A DNA stretch of 64,000 bases, taken from Stenotrophomonas sp. ISL-67 (GTDB lineage Bacteria; Pseudomonadota; Gammaproteobacteria; Xanthomonadales; Xanthomonadaceae). The translations under genes and the position numbers were made by a program. Shown piece by piece: positions 36,269-49,630 of this stretch. The stretch's first letter is position 1. Every line of letters starts with the position of its first letter. The stretch lies in assembly GCF_018612915.1 (NCBI RefSeq), contig NZ_JAGGRL010000004.1:124001-188000 (forward strand). The letters are read 5' to 3'. The notes under the pieces were generated by a model. The model was not told the origin of the DNA. It was given only the letters and a program-made list of their open reading frames with translations, and searched no databases.

Positions 36269-36685
36269 TTACTGCTGCTGCTGGAACCCGATCTTCTTCA
36301 TCTGCGCGTTCTTCGCGGCGGCCAGAACCTTGGCCATCACGTCGTACTCGGAGTCCGGGCTGGCGTCGATGCGCAGCTCGGGCTGGTTGGTCGGGTCACG
36401 CTGCACTTCCTGTTCCATACGCTGCTGGAGCTCAGCCGTTGCAACCGGGCTGTTGTTCCAGAACACCTGGTTGCTGGCGTCGATCCGCAGCTCGATCGGC
36501 GGCGGCGGTTCGACCAGCTGCGGCGGTGGGTTGAGCACGCGCTGCGGCAGGTCCACGGCGATCGGGTACGTCATGATCGGCGCGGTAACGATGAAGATGA
36601 TCAACAGCACCAGCATCACGTCCACAAGGGGCGTAACGTTGATGTCGGCCATGGGGCCCTTGCCACCACCAGTACTGAATGCCAT
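36269..36685 (-). CDS. exbD2: ExbD/TolR family protein, second copy
   Basis: The product (138 aa) has a short cytoplasmic start, one membrane helix ([17 protein letters not shown]) preceded by the conserved DINVTPLVD with the proton-relay Asp, and a periplasmic domain with a Pro-rich insert ([17 protein letters not shown]). It would work with ExbB and TonB to transmit the proton-motive force to outer-membrane receptors. In Xanthomonas campestris a second exbD2 was reported to be dispensable for iron uptake but needed for plant interaction; the same gene order is seen here. It lies three bases after exbD1. Confidence 0.9.
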   Translation of the reverse strand: MAFSTGGGKGPMADINVTPLVDVMLVLLIIFIVTAPIMTYPIAVDLPQRVLNPPPQLVEPPPPIELRIDASNQVFWNNSPVATAELQQRMEQEVQRDPTNQPELRIDASPDSEYDVMAKVLAAAKNAQMKKIGFQQQQ

Positions 36686-36688
36686 GGC

Positions 36689-37114
36689 TTACTGCCCCTT
36701 CTCTTTGGTGGCCACGAAGCCAACGTCGAGCATGCCCTGCTCCTGCGCGATCTTGGTCATCTCGTTGATGACACGCATCTTGGTGGTGCGGTCACCACGC
36801 AGATTGAGCGGGGGCTGGGGGGTCTGCTGGGCGGCGGTCGCCAGGCGCGACTCGAGAGTCTGCTTGTCGATCTCTTCGTCGTTCCAGAAGATCGAGCCGT
36901 CTTCCTTCACCGCCAGGGTGATGGGACCCTTGCGGTCGGCCGCATCGTCAGGGTTCTGCACCAGGTTGGCCTCGGGCAGGTCGACCTTGACCTTATGGGA
37001 CATCAGGGGCGCCGTGATGATGAAGATGATCAGCAGCACCAGCATCACGTCCACGAGGGGCGTAACGTTGATGTCGGCCATGGGGCCGCCGCTGTTACCA
37101 CTACTGAAAGCCAT
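36689..37114 (-). CDS. exbD1: ExbD biopolymer transport protein, first copy
   Basis: The product (141 aa) has the same topology as ExbD2: [20 protein letters not shown] helix with the conserved Asp, and a periplasmic domain (FWNDEEIDKQTLESRL). It forms the ExbB5-ExbD2 proton channel that energises TonB. The two ExbD proteins share the membrane segment almost exactly but differ in the periplasmic part, indicating an old duplication. It sits between exbB and exbD2 in one operon. Confidence 0.93.
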   Translation of the reverse strand: MAFSSGNSGGPMADINVTPLVDVMLVLLIIFIITAPLMSHKVKVDLPEANLVQNPDDAADRKGPITLAVKEDGSIFWNDEEIDKQTLESRLATAAQQTPQPPLNLRGDRTTKMRVINEMTKIAQEQGMLDVGFVATKEKGQ

Positions 37115-37171
37115 AACGGGCTCCGTCTAGATCGTGTTGACTACGTTCTCGCTGGGTACAGCGCGTCGCAA

Positions 37172-37933
37172 TTAGCGGACGCGCGAACCGGTGGCGAAGA
37201 AGTCGTGCAGGTCGTGAGCGAACGTATCGAACTTGCTGATCGTGGCGCTGTTGATCTTGCTGAAGAAGTTGAAGGCGAACACGGCCGGGATTGCCACGAA
37301 CAGACCGATGGCGGTCATGATCAGGGCTTCACCCACCGGGCCGGCAACGGCGTCGATGGAGGCCGAGCCGGTTGCACCGATCTTGATCAGCGCGCCGTAG
37401 ATGCCCCACACGGTGCCGAGCAGACCGACGAACGGAGCGGTTGCGCCGACGGTGGCCAGCAGGGTCATGCCCGACTGCAGGTTGTTGCTTTCGCGGGTCA
37501 CGGCCTGACGCAGGGCGCGGTCGACGAACTCCGAACGGCTCAGGTTTTCACCCACGCCACCGGTGGCGCCACCTTCGGCACGCTGGTGGTGGGCGGCAGC
37601 CTGGGCTGCGTCCAGGGCGATCTTGGAGAACGGCTCGGAAGCCGGCTGTTCTTCCATGGCGCGGATGGCGTCCTGTGCGTTCGGGGTATCCCAGAACAGG
37701 CTCACGACCTTGTCAGCAGCGCTCTTCAGGCGGGTAGCACGGAAGATGTTGATGACGGTCCAGTACCAGGACATGGCCGACATGATCACCAGGGTCAGAA
37801 GCACGACCCAGGAGACGGCGAAGTCGCCCGGCTTGGAGGTCATTTCGTGGATCAGATGCTCGAAGCCCATCTGCGAGAGGGCATTCGACGGGTTGCCCCC
37901 GGCAGCAGCGGCGATGAAGAGTTCCTGCAGCAT
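37172..37933 (-). CDS. exbB: ExbB/TolQ family proton channel protein
   Basis: The product (253 aa) has three membrane helices (FAVSWVVLLTLVIMSAMSWYW, LLATVGATAPFVGLLGTVWGI, EALIMTAIGLFVAIPAVFAF) and a long cytoplasmic loop, with the ExbB/TolQ signature FVGLLGTVWGIYGAL. It forms the pentameric inner-membrane channel with ExbD. It follows tonB with an 83-base gap and precedes exbD1. Confidence 0.94.
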   Translation of the reverse strand: MLQELFIAAAAGGNPSNALSQMGFEHLIHEMTSKPGDFAVSWVVLLTLVIMSAMSWYWTVINIFRATRLKSAADKVVSLFWDTPNAQDAIRAMEEQPASEPFSKIALDAAQAAAHHQRAEGGATGGVGENLSRSEFVDRALRQAVTRESNNLQSGMTLLATVGATAPFVGLLGTVWGIYGALIKIGATGSASIDAVAGPVGEALIMTAIGLFVAIPAVFAFNFFSKINSATISKFDTFAHDLHDFFATGSRVR

Positions 37934-38016
37934 GACGCTTACCTTTGTTGTGTGTGGTGATGAATGTTGTAGCTAGGTTCAAGTGACAGAGGGGTGGCCG
38001 GCGGCCACCCGGCCTG

Positions 38017-38685
<669 letters not shown>

Positions 38686-38831
38686 GCGCCAAGAGCTCAT
38701 TAGTGGGGCCGGGATACCCAGGGGCAGGTAGCCCATGATCAGCGGTGCATGACACCGCAGGAACCTCCAAGCTTATACCAATCCTGAGCGCCTGCGCATC
38801 ACTCTCGCAGGCGTTCAGGCGTTATTCCTAC

Positions 38832-40037
38832 TTACTTCAGGTTGATGATTTTCTTGGCATCCGCCTGGTTCTTCACACCCTTTGCCAGCGCCTGCTGGGC
38901 CGCCGTCTTGGCTTCCGGAATGCGACCTTCCGAATGCAAGACACGTGCCAGGTTCAAGTAGGTTTCACCGTCCTTGGAAAGCGGGGCGGCCTTCTGCCAC
39001 GCTTCAATTGCCTTTTCCGTCTGCTGCGGGTCGGAGTAGTAGTAGGCCTGGGCCTGGGCCAGGTAAACCTGGTAATCCGGCTTCAGGATGCCCTTCTGCA
39101 GACCGTCGTTGATCACGGCGATGACCTGCTGTTCCTTGTTCTCCGAGTTGGCGTAGATCGAATACGCCTGCTTGTACTCGCGCTCGTCGGTCAGCTGGCC
39201 GGCGGCGAACAGCTTGTCCATGATCCCCGCGGCCTTGTCCATCTGGTCGGACTGCAGGTACATGCTGGCCAGGTTCATCTGGGCCTTTTTGTCGTTCGGG
39301 TTCTTGGCGGCGAGCGCCTCGGCCTGCGCGACCGCTTCACCGGTCATGCCCGCTTCGGACATGGCGCCCATCAGCAGCTGGTTCCAGTTGTCCTTCGGCT
39401 CGGTGGCGCCGGCGATGGCCTGCTGGATCACCGGCACGGCCTCCTTGTAGCGCTCCAGCTGGTACAGGGCCTGGCCCTTGATGATCAGCTCTTCGGGCTT
39501 GGTCGACTTGGATTCGGCGAAGTACTTGTCCAGGGTGACCAGGCCTTCGGCGGTCTGGTCGTCCTGGATCTGCAACTGGGCCAGCATCAGCATGGACTGG
39601 AAGTGGCCGTTGTTATCCAGGCCGTTGAATTCCAGCACCTGCTGCAGGTACTTCTTGGCAGTGGCGCTGTCGTCGAGGTTGTACGCAGCCTGCGCACCCA
39701 GCTGGGCGGCCAGCGACTTGTCGTAGGCGTTGGCAGCGCTGTTGGCCAGGATCTCGTCGGCCGCGGCGCGGGTTTCCGGGAACTTCTGGTCGTTGTAGCT
39801 GTCGATCAGCTTCTGCAACTGCTTGCCCAGCTTCGGAGACGCCTTGACGCTGGGCTCTTCACGGGTGGCGTTGGGGAACAGCACTTCTGCCTTGGCCTGG
39901 GACTGCTTGCCACCGCGTCGTTCGCTGTTGCGCTCGGAACTGCGGCTCTGGGCCACGGCATCGGTAACAACGACGCCACCGATGGCGGTCGCGATGAGGA
40001 CGGAAAGCACGGCTTGCTTGTGGTTGCGGAAAATCAT
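38832..40037 (-). CDS. Secreted TPR-repeat protein upstream of tonB
   Basis: The product (401 aa) has a signal peptide (AVLSVLIATAIGGVVVTDAVAQ) and then helical repeats of TPR type through most of its length, e.g. EELIIKGQALYQLERYKEAVPVIQQA, KKAQMNLASMYLQSDQMDKA (quoted in parts) and TYLNLARVLHSEGRIPEA. It is likely periplasmic and acts as a protein-binding scaffold. It lies 146 bases upstream of tonB on the same strand and may belong to the TonB system; proteins of this kind accompany TonB in other Xanthomonadales. No enzymatic motif is present. Confidence 0.85.
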   Translation of the reverse strand: MIFRNHKQAVLSVLIATAIGGVVVTDAVAQSRSSERNSERRGGKQSQAKAEVLFPNATREEPSVKASPKLGKQLQKLIDSYNDQKFPETRAAADEILANSAANAYDKSLAAQLGAQAAYNLDDSATAKKYLQQVLEFNGLDNNGHFQSMLMLAQLQIQDDQTAEGLVTLDKYFAESKSTKPEELIIKGQALYQLERYKEAVPVIQQAIAGATEPKDNWNQLLMGAMSEAGMTGEAVAQAEALAAKNPNDKKAQMNLASMYLQSDQMDKAAGIMDKLFAAGQLTDEREYKQAYSIYANSENKEQQVIAVINDGLQKGILKPDYQVYLAQAQAYYYSDPQQTEKAIEAWQKAAPLSKDGETYLNLARVLHSEGRIPEAKTAAQQALAKGVKNQADAKKIINLK

Positions 40038-40169
40038 CTTTCACCTCGATCGAACCGCCGTGGCGGCATCAAAACGGACTGTCAGAAAAATCTGAGCCGC
40101 CAAACGTATCAGAAACCGATGGCGTGAGAAATCGTTTCCGATGCTGCAATACAGCATCCTTTAGTCGAA

Positions 40170-40997
40170 TCACCCGCACTTCGGGCGCCTTCCCGCGGCT
40201 TGGGCCTGCTGGAAAACACCGGTCAGGGCGGGGGTATCGCGCTGCAGCTCCCGGATCCGGTTGGCGGGATCGGGGTGGGTGGACAGCCATTGCGGGGAGC
40301 GCCCGCCGCTGGCCGCCATCATGTTCTGCCACAGGTTGACCGCCTGGGCCGGGTCGAACCCCGCCTCGGCCATCAGCCGTTGGCCGACCACGTCGGCTTC
40401 GCTTTCCTGGGTGCGTGAACCGGGCAGCAGGAACGCGGCCTGCGCGCCGGCACCCCCCAGCTGGTTGACCGTGCTGGCGGCGCCGTCGCCGTACGCGGCG
40501 CCGGCCAGTGCACCGAGCACGGCCAAGCCGGTCTGGGCGCCCATCTGGCGGGTCAGCCGCTCTTCGTGGTGGCGCGAGATGACATGGCCGATTTCATGCC
40601 CGATCACGGCAGCCAGCTGGTCCTGGTTCTTGGCCACGGTGAAGATGCCGGTATTCACCCCGACCTTGCCGCCGGGCAGGGCAAACGCGTTCGGTTCGGG
40701 ATCGACGAACACGGCGGTCTCCCAACGTACGCCACGGTACTGTGGAGGCAGTTGCGCGACCAACGCGTTCACCACGCACTGCACGTAAGCGTTCTGACGG
40801 CCATCGCCGCTGATTTTCTCTTTTTTCCTGGTCTCGGCGAAGGCCTGCGCGCCGAGCTGGTCCAGCTCGGCCTGCGATACGCCGCCCACCATCTGCCGGC
40901 GCCCGGTGGGCGAGGTGGTGGTGGCGCAGGCGCTGACCAGCAGGGTGATGACAAGTCCGAGCAGCAAGGGCTTCAAGGCGGGGACTCCCGTGTTCAT
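40170..40997 (-). CDS. M48 family metalloprotease, lipoprotein
   Basis: The product (275 aa) starts MNTGVPALKPLLLG and has a lipobox at LLVSAC, so it is lipid-anchored in the periplasm. The zinc motif HEIGHVISRHHEER is intact, with the third ligand Glu in RTQESEADVVG and WLSTHPDPANRI near the C-terminus. It belongs to the LoiP/BepA-like M48 group, which clears misassembled outer-membrane or periplasmic proteins. It carries no TPR domain, so it resembles LoiP more than BepA. It lies upstream of the TPR gene on the same strand. Confidence 0.88.
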   Translation of the reverse strand: MNTGVPALKPLLLGLVITLLVSACATTTSPTGRRQMVGGVSQAELDQLGAQAFAETRKKEKISGDGRQNAYVQCVVNALVAQLPPQYRGVRWETAVFVDPEPNAFALPGGKVGVNTGIFTVAKNQDQLAAVIGHEIGHVISRHHEERLTRQMGAQTGLAVLGALAGAAYGDGAASTVNQLGGAGAQAAFLLPGSRTQESEADVVGQRLMAEAGFDPAQAVNLWQNMMAASGGRSPQWLSTHPDPANRIRELQRDTPALTGVFQQAQAAGRRPKCG

Positions 40998-41044
40998 GTC
41001 TGTAGTGTGGGGGCTGGAATGTAAGGTTTCGTCAAGCCGTGGGG

Positions 41045-41884
41045 TCAGTGCAAGCCCAGGAAGACCAGGGCGGCCAAGGCGATGGCATTGTTCAGCGCGT
41101 GCGCCACGATCGGCGCCCACAGGGTGCCGGTGCGCTGGTACAACCAGGCGAACGCGGCGCCCATGCCGCCGTACACCAGCCACAGCTGGGCGATTTCCCA
41201 CGGACCGTTGGCGCTGGTGCCGGGCACTTCGTGGACCAGGGCAAAGGCCAGGCTGCTGAGCAGCATGCCCAACCATGGGCGGCCGGCTTGCCACAGGCGC
41301 CCGAACAGCACGCGCCGGAACAGCAGTTCTTCGTAGGCCGGGGCAAGCACGATGGCGAACAGGGCCAGGAACCACGGGAAGCGGGCCAACGCCTGTTCCA
41401 TCAGGGCCAGGTTGGTGGGCACCGGCTCAATGCCCGCCTGCCGGGCCAGCCAGGCGATGCCGTTGCTGCCGATGATCACGGCAACGGCCACCAACACGGT
41501 CCAGCCCCAGGTGGACGGGCGGCGTGCAGCCTGGAACGAGGCGATGCGTTCGGAAGCGTCGGCGCGGCGGCGAAGGAAGTACAGGAACACGGCCGCGCCG
41601 CCGGTGGCGAACACCGCCATCAGGATCTGCGCGAGTGCACCGGGTTGGCCCAGTTGCTGGGCCAGCGCTTCGGCTTGCTGGCCGCCGGTGTCGCGGACCA
41701 CGACGACCGCACGGTAGGCGGTCCAGAGCAGGCCACTGGCCATGCTCAGCCCAAGGAGGGCCACGGTGGCGATACCGAGATCGATCAGGAATCCCGCAAC
41801 GGGGGAGCCTGGTTTCCGTTGGGGCGCCTTGGGCAAGGCGGGTGGCAGCGGAGGCGTGGCGGACGCCGGGGCGGTAGCGGACAT
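41045..41884 (-). CDS. CPBP family intramembrane metalloprotease-like protein
   Basis: The product (279 aa) has a polar Pro/Ala-rich start and about seven to eight membrane helices. The CPBP (CaaX protease and bacteriocin-processing) motifs are visible: PAYEELLFRRVLFGRLW, a central ALVHEVPG and APIVAHALNNAIA. The catalytic Glu pair and the two His are present. Bacterial members are membrane proteases of unclear substrate. The ATG at 41884 has an agga site upstream. It lies 73 bases after gyrB on the same strand. Confidence 0.87.
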   Translation of the reverse strand: MSATAPASATPPLPPALPKAPQRKPGSPVAGFLIDLGIATVALLGLSMASGLLWTAYRAVVVVRDTGGQQAEALAQQLGQPGALAQILMAVFATGGAAVFLYFLRRRADASERIASFQAARRPSTWGWTVLVAVAVIIGSNGIAWLARQAGIEPVPTNLALMEQALARFPWFLALFAIVLAPAYEELLFRRVLFGRLWQAGRPWLGMLLSSLAFALVHEVPGTSANGPWEIAQLWLVYGGMGAAFAWLYQRTGTLWAPIVAHALNNAIALAALVFLGLH

Positions 41885-41957
41885 CGGGTTCCTGGCAGCA
41901 AAGGGCGATGGCCGGGCCGGTTGCAGGTCGCAACCGGCCGGCCCTGAGCCGATTGTG

Positions 41958-45625
<3,668 letters not shown>

Positions 45626-45934
45626 GCGGTCGGATCTAGGCCGCAGATGCGGCAGAAGGGGGCGGGTAATCGAGCAGCTTACTGCATGGGGGTCGTTTCA
45701 CGGGGGCGGGTTGTTGGCAATGTCGTGGGCCATGGCTTCGAAACACCGTGAATTTCTTGAATTCTGCGGGCGCGGTAGCGGTGTAGTCGCGCGGATTTCA
45801 AGGAATTTTCACTTTCTCGCGATCGACGGCATGACGGCTGACTCCCGAGCACGCGCTGAATTCTTTGAAATCTGAAGAGCGAGGCAAGGCAGGTCTTCTC
45901 AGATGTCGCGAGATTCACCCAGTCGGTTTTTGCG

Positions 45935-46175
45935 CTATCCACAGGGGGTCTGTATGACTTATGCACAATCTCTGTGCAATCTGTGGATAAAACAGGTGCC
46001 CTTGGCCCCCCTGAAAGATATCCACAGGTTCAACCCCAGGCTCAGACCCTCTTCTACCGGGGGTTTCAGGCCTATATATCCCTTATAAATCATACAGATA
46101 AGGTACTTCTCAACCAAATCTGGCTCTACCACCACCACCTAGCTTTAGATTTATATACAGTTTTTAGAAGCATAG
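45935..46175. other. oriC: Candidate oriC: DnaA-box cluster and AT-rich region in the recF-dnaN spacer
   Basis: The recF-dnaN spacer is 895 bases without genes. Within 92 bases it holds perfect DnaA boxes ttatgcaca (45959-45967) and tgtggataa (45982-45990), plus one-mismatch boxes at 45935-45943 (ctatccaca) and 46018-46026 (atatccaca). To the right, 46070-46175 is markedly AT-rich for this genome (tatatatcccttataaat, tttagatttatataca), a likely unwinding element. The left part (45626-45930) shows no gene or box. The dnaA-dnaN spacer also has two perfect boxes, so the functional origin must be tested. Confidence 0.65.
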
Positions 46176-46216
46176 AGCTGTGATTCAGGGCAGATCAAAG
46201 CGTTCTTCCGACGCGT

Positions 46217-46242
46217 GTAGAGCCACGCCTTGCGTGGCTGCT
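46217..46242 (+). repeat. SMAG-type palindrome, left member of an inverted pair
   Basis: gtagagccacgc followed by gcgtggctgct; with the copy at 46306-46331 in opposite orientation it can form a long hairpin of about 115 bases. Confidence 0.85.
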
Positions 46243-46305
46243 CTTCGCCTTGCAACCGAACAATGTTGCTTGAGCGCAATCGCAACTTCGGCTATCCAAA
46301 GCAAT

Positions 46306-46331
46306 AGCAGCCACGCAGGGCGTGGCTCTAC
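46306..46331 (-). repeat. SMAG-type palindrome, right member of an inverted pair
   Basis: agcagccacgc and gcgtggctctac, the mirror of 46217-46242. The pair lies between the AT-rich origin segment and the dnaN 3' end. Confidence 0.85.
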
Positions 46332-46431
46332 GGCGGTTCGCTGGCGTCCTGGAAAATACAGAAAGCGGATACGCCAGTTCGCCGGCGTCTTGGATAACGC
46401 CAAGAAGCAGATCCGCACAGTCGGCTGCGAT

Positions 46432-46446
46432 GATTCACGTGGAACG
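46432..46446. promoter_or_regulatory. parS: Degenerate parS-like site
   Basis: gattcacgtggaacg keeps the ttcacgtggaac core but loses full symmetry. It lies 50 bases from the perfect site at 46496. Confidence 0.45.
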
Positions 46447-46451
46447 TTTGG

Positions 46452-46482
46452 GCAAAAAGAAACCCGGCACTTGGCCGGGCTT
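46452..46482 (-). terminator. Terminator after dnaN
   Basis: On the minus strand a stem gcccggc / gccgggt is followed by tttcttttt. It lies about 40 bases after the dnaN stop and should separate dnaN from the origin spacer. Confidence 0.7.
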
Positions 46483-46495
46483 CCTGGTTACCGCT

Positions 46496-46509
46496 GTTCC
46501 ACGTGGAAC
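46496..46509. promoter_or_regulatory. parS: parS site 3 (between dnaN terminator and dnaN)
   Basis: Third perfect gttccacgtggaac, 12 bases downstream of the dnaN stop codon and outside coding sequence. An intergenic copy strengthens the case that the recF copies are real ParB sites. Confidence 0.75.
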
Positions 46510-46520
46510 CAAGCTTCAGG

Positions 46521-47621
46521 TCAGAGGCGAAGCGGCATCACCACGTGACGCGATTTCTCGCTGCTGGCTTCGCGCACCAGGGCGGAGGAGTTCGAATCGC
46601 GCAGCTGGATGACCACGTGCTCGTCGCGCAGTGCCGACAGGGCGTCCAACAGGTAGTTCACGTTGAAGCCGATGGCCAGATCGTTGACGGTGGTGTCCGC
46701 TTCGATCTCTTCCTGGGCTTCTTCCTGCTCCGGGTTATGCGCACTGATCTTCAGATTGCCCGGCGATACTTCCACGCGGATACCACGGTACTTCTCGTTG
46801 GACAGAATCGCGGCACGCTGCAGCGAGGCACGCAGGGCTTCGCGATCCACCTTTACTTCGCGGTCGGCACCGATCGGGATCACCGCCTCGTAGTCCGGGA
46901 AGCGGCCGTCAATCAGCTTGGAGGTGAAGGTCACATCGTCGCGCTTGACGCGCACGTGGCTGCGGCCGACCTCCAGTTCGATCTCGCGGTCGCCGCTTTC
47001 CAGCAGGCGCTGCAGTTCGGTCACGCCCTTGCGCGGTACGATGATCTGCCGCTTGGCCCCACTGGCCTTTTCCAGGTCGGTTTCGCAGAGCGCCAGGCGG
47101 TGGCCGTCGGTAGCGACGGTACGCAAGGCATCGCCGCGCAGGTCGAACAGCAGGCCGTTGAGGTAGTAGCGCACATCCTGCTGGGCCATCGCGAACGCGG
47201 TGCGTTCAATCAGCTCCTTCAGGGTCGCTTCGCCAATGGCCACGCGCTCGGTAGCTTCCACTTCGTCCACCGACGGGAAGTCGTTGGCTGGCAGCGTTGC
47301 CAGAGTGAAACGGCTGCGGCCCGCCTGCACGGTGATCTTGTCGCCGCTCTGCGAGACGGTGATCCGGCTGCCGTCGGGCAGGGCGCGGATGATCTCGAAC
47401 AGTTTGCGGGCCGGGATGGTGGTCTCGCCGTCCTGGGCATCATCCACCGCGATCCGCGACACCATTTCCACTTCCAGGTCGGTTCCGGTCAGCGACAGCT
47501 GCCCGTTCTGGACCTGGACCAGGAAATTAGCCAGAACCGGCAAGGTCTGGCGGCGTTCGACCACGTTGACGACTTGTGCCAACGGCTTGAGAAAGGCTTC
47601 GCGCTGCAGTGTGAAACGCAT
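46521..47621 (-). CDS. dnaN: DNA polymerase III beta subunit (sliding clamp)
   Basis: The product (366 aa) starts MRFTLQREAFLKPLAQVVNVVERR and consists of three clamp domains without enzymatic motifs. Typical strings are LTGTDLEVEM, RYYLNGLLFDL and the C-terminal HVVMPLRL. The dimer encircles DNA and tethers polymerase III. It follows dnaA by 276 bases rather than directly. It ends in its own terminator, so recF is separate. Confidence 0.97.
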   Translation of the reverse strand: MRFTLQREAFLKPLAQVVNVVERRQTLPVLANFLVQVQNGQLSLTGTDLEVEMVSRIAVDDAQDGETTIPARKLFEIIRALPDGSRITVSQSGDKITVQAGRSRFTLATLPANDFPSVDEVEATERVAIGEATLKELIERTAFAMAQQDVRYYLNGLLFDLRGDALRTVATDGHRLALCETDLEKASGAKRQIIVPRKGVTELQRLLESGDREIELEVGRSHVRVKRDDVTFTSKLIDGRFPDYEAVIPIGADREVKVDREALRASLQRAAILSNEKYRGIRVEVSPGNLKISAHNPEQEEAQEEIEADTTVNDLAIGFNVNYLLDALSALRDEHVVIQLRDSNSSALVREASSEKSRHVVMPLRL

Positions 47622-47785
47622 GTGGTTCCGTGCCCCTATGCTTTAAAAAGATGTGGAATAAATCAAAAGCTTGGTGGTGATGGTAGAGCCAGAATTGCGG
47701 GAAAACACATCTAAGTATTTGTAAATAAAGGCTTTTATTGCCTCGAAACCCTCTGCACTACTACCCCCCAAGGGGTGGGGAAGAC

Positions 47786-47829
47786 TGTGGATAACTTTCG
47801 ACGCCCGTCAGACGACTTTTTTATCCACA
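47786..47829. promoter_or_regulatory. DnaA boxes in the dnaA-dnaN spacer
   Basis: Two perfect boxes in opposite orientation, tgtggataa (47786-47794) and ttatccaca (47821-47829), and a one-mismatch box at 47652-47660. An AT-rich segment lies at 47711-47740. In Xanthomonas campestris the origin has been placed in this spacer, so it is the main alternative oriC; it may also regulate dnaN. Confidence 0.65.
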
Positions 47830-47897
47830 GCCTGTCCCTCGCTTACACCCGGATTTTGCACCGTTTTATGCGATGACGCCCGTGCGGCGTGCATGCA

Positions 47898-49232
47898 TCA
47901 TTCGCTCAACTTCCGGATCAGCTTGTCCCAGTCTTCCCGCAACTTGCCGTCGGTCTCCATCAACGTCCGGATCTGCCGGCACGCATGCAGCACCGTGGTG
48001 TGGTCGCGACCGGCAAAGGCATCGCCGATTTCAGGCAGGCTGTGCTCGGTCAGTTCCTTGGTCAGGGCCATGGCGACCTGTCGCGGACGGGCCAGCGAGC
48101 GGGTCCGGCGCTTGGACAGCAGATCCTTGATCTGCAGCCCGTAGTAGTCGGCCACGGTTTTCTGGATGTTGGGAATGCTGATGGCCTGCTGCTGGGCACG
48201 CAGCAGGTCGCGCAGGGTTTCCTGGGCGAAGTCGGTGGTGATCGCGCGGCCGGTGAAGTTGGCACGGGCGGTCAGGGTATTGAGCGCACCTTCGAGGTCG
48301 CGAACATTGGAGCGCATCTTCTTGGCAATCAGAAACGCCACATCGTCGGGAATCTCAGCACCGCGCTCGCGGGCCTTCGCCAGCACGATCGCTGCACGCG
48401 TCTCGAAGTCCGGCGGCTCGATGGCCACTGAAAGGCCCCAGGCAAGTCGCGACTTCAGGCGCGCTTCCAGCCCTTCGACTTCGCGCGGGTACCGGTCGCA
48501 GGTGAGGATGATCTGCTGCTTGCCGTCGAACAGGGCGTTGAACGTGTGGAAGAACTCTTCCTGGGTTCGGTCCTTGCCGGCAAAGAACTGGATGTCATCG
48601 ATCAGCAGCGCGTCCACCTGCTGGAACTGGCGCTTGAACTGATCCATGGTCTTTTCCTGCAACGCACGGATCATCGCGCTGAAGAACTGTTCCGAACGCA
48701 GGTACAGCACCTTGGCGGCCGGATTGGCCTGGCGCATGGCGTTGCCGGCGGCGAACATCAGGTGGGTCTTGCCCAGGCCGGTGCCACCGTACAGCAGCAG
48801 CGGGTTGTGCGACCGGTCACCCGGTTTCTGCGCGGCCTGGAACGCCGCAGCCAGGCCCAGCTGGTTGCTGCGGCCTTCCACGAAGTTGGTGAAGGTGTAG
48901 TGCGAATCCAGGTTGCCGGCGAACGGCACCAGCGGTTCGGCCACCGCAGCAGGCGCGGAATGGGCCGAAATCGGCGTGATCTGCGCCTCCACGGCGCGCG
49001 GACGCGAGCCGATTTCAAGAAAAACGTCGCCAAAACCGGCGAAGTGCGCCAGCAGTTCCTTGATCCGCGGCAGGTACAGCTCGCGGACCTGGTCGACGAT
49101 GAAGGCGTTTGGCGCATAAAGCACCAGGCTGTCCGCGCGCAGATCGGCCTGCAGCGGCTTCAACCAGGTGTGAACATCTTCGGGCGGGAACTCCGCCTCA
49201 AGGCGTTCGAGACAACGGGACCAGGCATCCAT
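47898..49232 (-). CDS. dnaA: Chromosomal replication initiator DnaA
   Basis: The product (444 aa) starts [16 protein letters not shown]; a TTG two codons upstream is less likely. Domain I covers ~1-80, a linker follows, and the AAA+ domain III has Walker [11 protein letters not shown] and Walker [14 protein letters not shown]. Domain IV ends with the DnaA-box-binding signature [14 protein letters not shown]. It binds the boxes in the nearby spacers and opens the origin. A perfect box at 49357 upstream suggests autoregulation. Confidence 0.97.
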   Translation of the reverse strand: MDAWSRCLERLEAEFPPEDVHTWLKPLQADLRADSLVLYAPNAFIVDQVRELYLPRIKELLAHFAGFGDVFLEIGSRPRAVEAQITPISAHSAPAAVAEPLVPFAGNLDSHYTFTNFVEGRSNQLGLAAAFQAAQKPGDRSHNPLLLYGGTGLGKTHLMFAAGNAMRQANPAAKVLYLRSEQFFSAMIRALQEKTMDQFKRQFQQVDALLIDDIQFFAGKDRTQEEFFHTFNALFDGKQQIILTCDRYPREVEGLEARLKSRLAWGLSVAIEPPDFETRAAIVLAKARERGAEIPDDVAFLIAKKMRSNVRDLEGALNTLTARANFTGRAITTDFAQETLRDLLRAQQQAISIPNIQKTVADYYGLQIKDLLSKRRTRSLARPRQVAMALTKELTEHSLPEIGDAFAGRDHTTVLHACRQIRTLMETDGKLREDWDKLIRKLSE

Positions 49233-49356
49233 CGGCAATAATCGTCTGGGGCCGGCAGTAGGGCGCAGAAAGCCGCCGTGCCGCAGGCCGGAAGGGGAAA
49301 GAATGGATGGCGCAGACTACCACCGACGCGGGGTGCCGGGAATGGTTGTCCCGAAG

Positions 49357-49377
49357 TTATTCACAAAATGATCCACA
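49357..49377. promoter_or_regulatory. DnaA boxes between dnaA and rpmH
   Basis: A perfect ttattcaca (49357-49365) and tgatccaca (49369-49377, one mismatch) lie in the divergent dnaA-rpmH promoter region. They probably serve DnaA autoregulation. Confidence 0.55.
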
Positions 49378-49417
49378 GCTATTGCACAGGCCAGTGAAAT
49401 CCCGTAGTGACATGGGC

Positions 49418-49445
49418 TTGACGCGCCACGGGGTAGGTCTATAGA
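49418..49445 (+). promoter_or_regulatory. Promoter of rpmH operon
   Basis: ttgacg (-35) and tataga (-10) with a 16-base spacer, about 40 bases before the rpmH start. A strong sigma-70-type promoter by sequence. Confidence 0.7.
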
Positions 49446-49484
49446 ATTTCCGGTTCTTTCCGTCCCCTTCATATAGAGGCCCGC

Positions 49485-49625
49485 ATGGCCACCAAGCGCA
49501 CTTTCCAACCCAGCAACCTCAAGCGTAAGCGCGACCATGGCTTCCGTGCCCGTATGAAGACCGCTGACGGCCGCAAGATCCTGTCGCGTCGCCGCGCCAA
49601 GGGCCGTAAAGTCCTGAGCGCTTGA
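49485..49625 (+). CDS. rpmH: Ribosomal protein L34 (bL34)
   Basis: A 46-residue basic protein starting [20 protein letters not shown] and ending [10 protein letters not shown], the complete conserved L34. It is a large-subunit ribosomal protein. It is the first gene of the rpmH-rnpA-yidC unit, transcribed divergently from dnaA, the order conserved near bacterial origins. A ribosome site is agagg a few bases before the ATG. Confidence 0.97.
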   Translation: MATKRTFQPSNLKRKRDHGFRARMKTADGRKILSRRRAKGRKVLSA

Positions 49626-49630
49626 TTGCA

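Noticed and set aside
46583..46597. gttcgaatcgc resembling a tRNA T-loop
   Set aside because: It lies inside the dnaN coding sequence and no acceptor or anticodon stems surround it.
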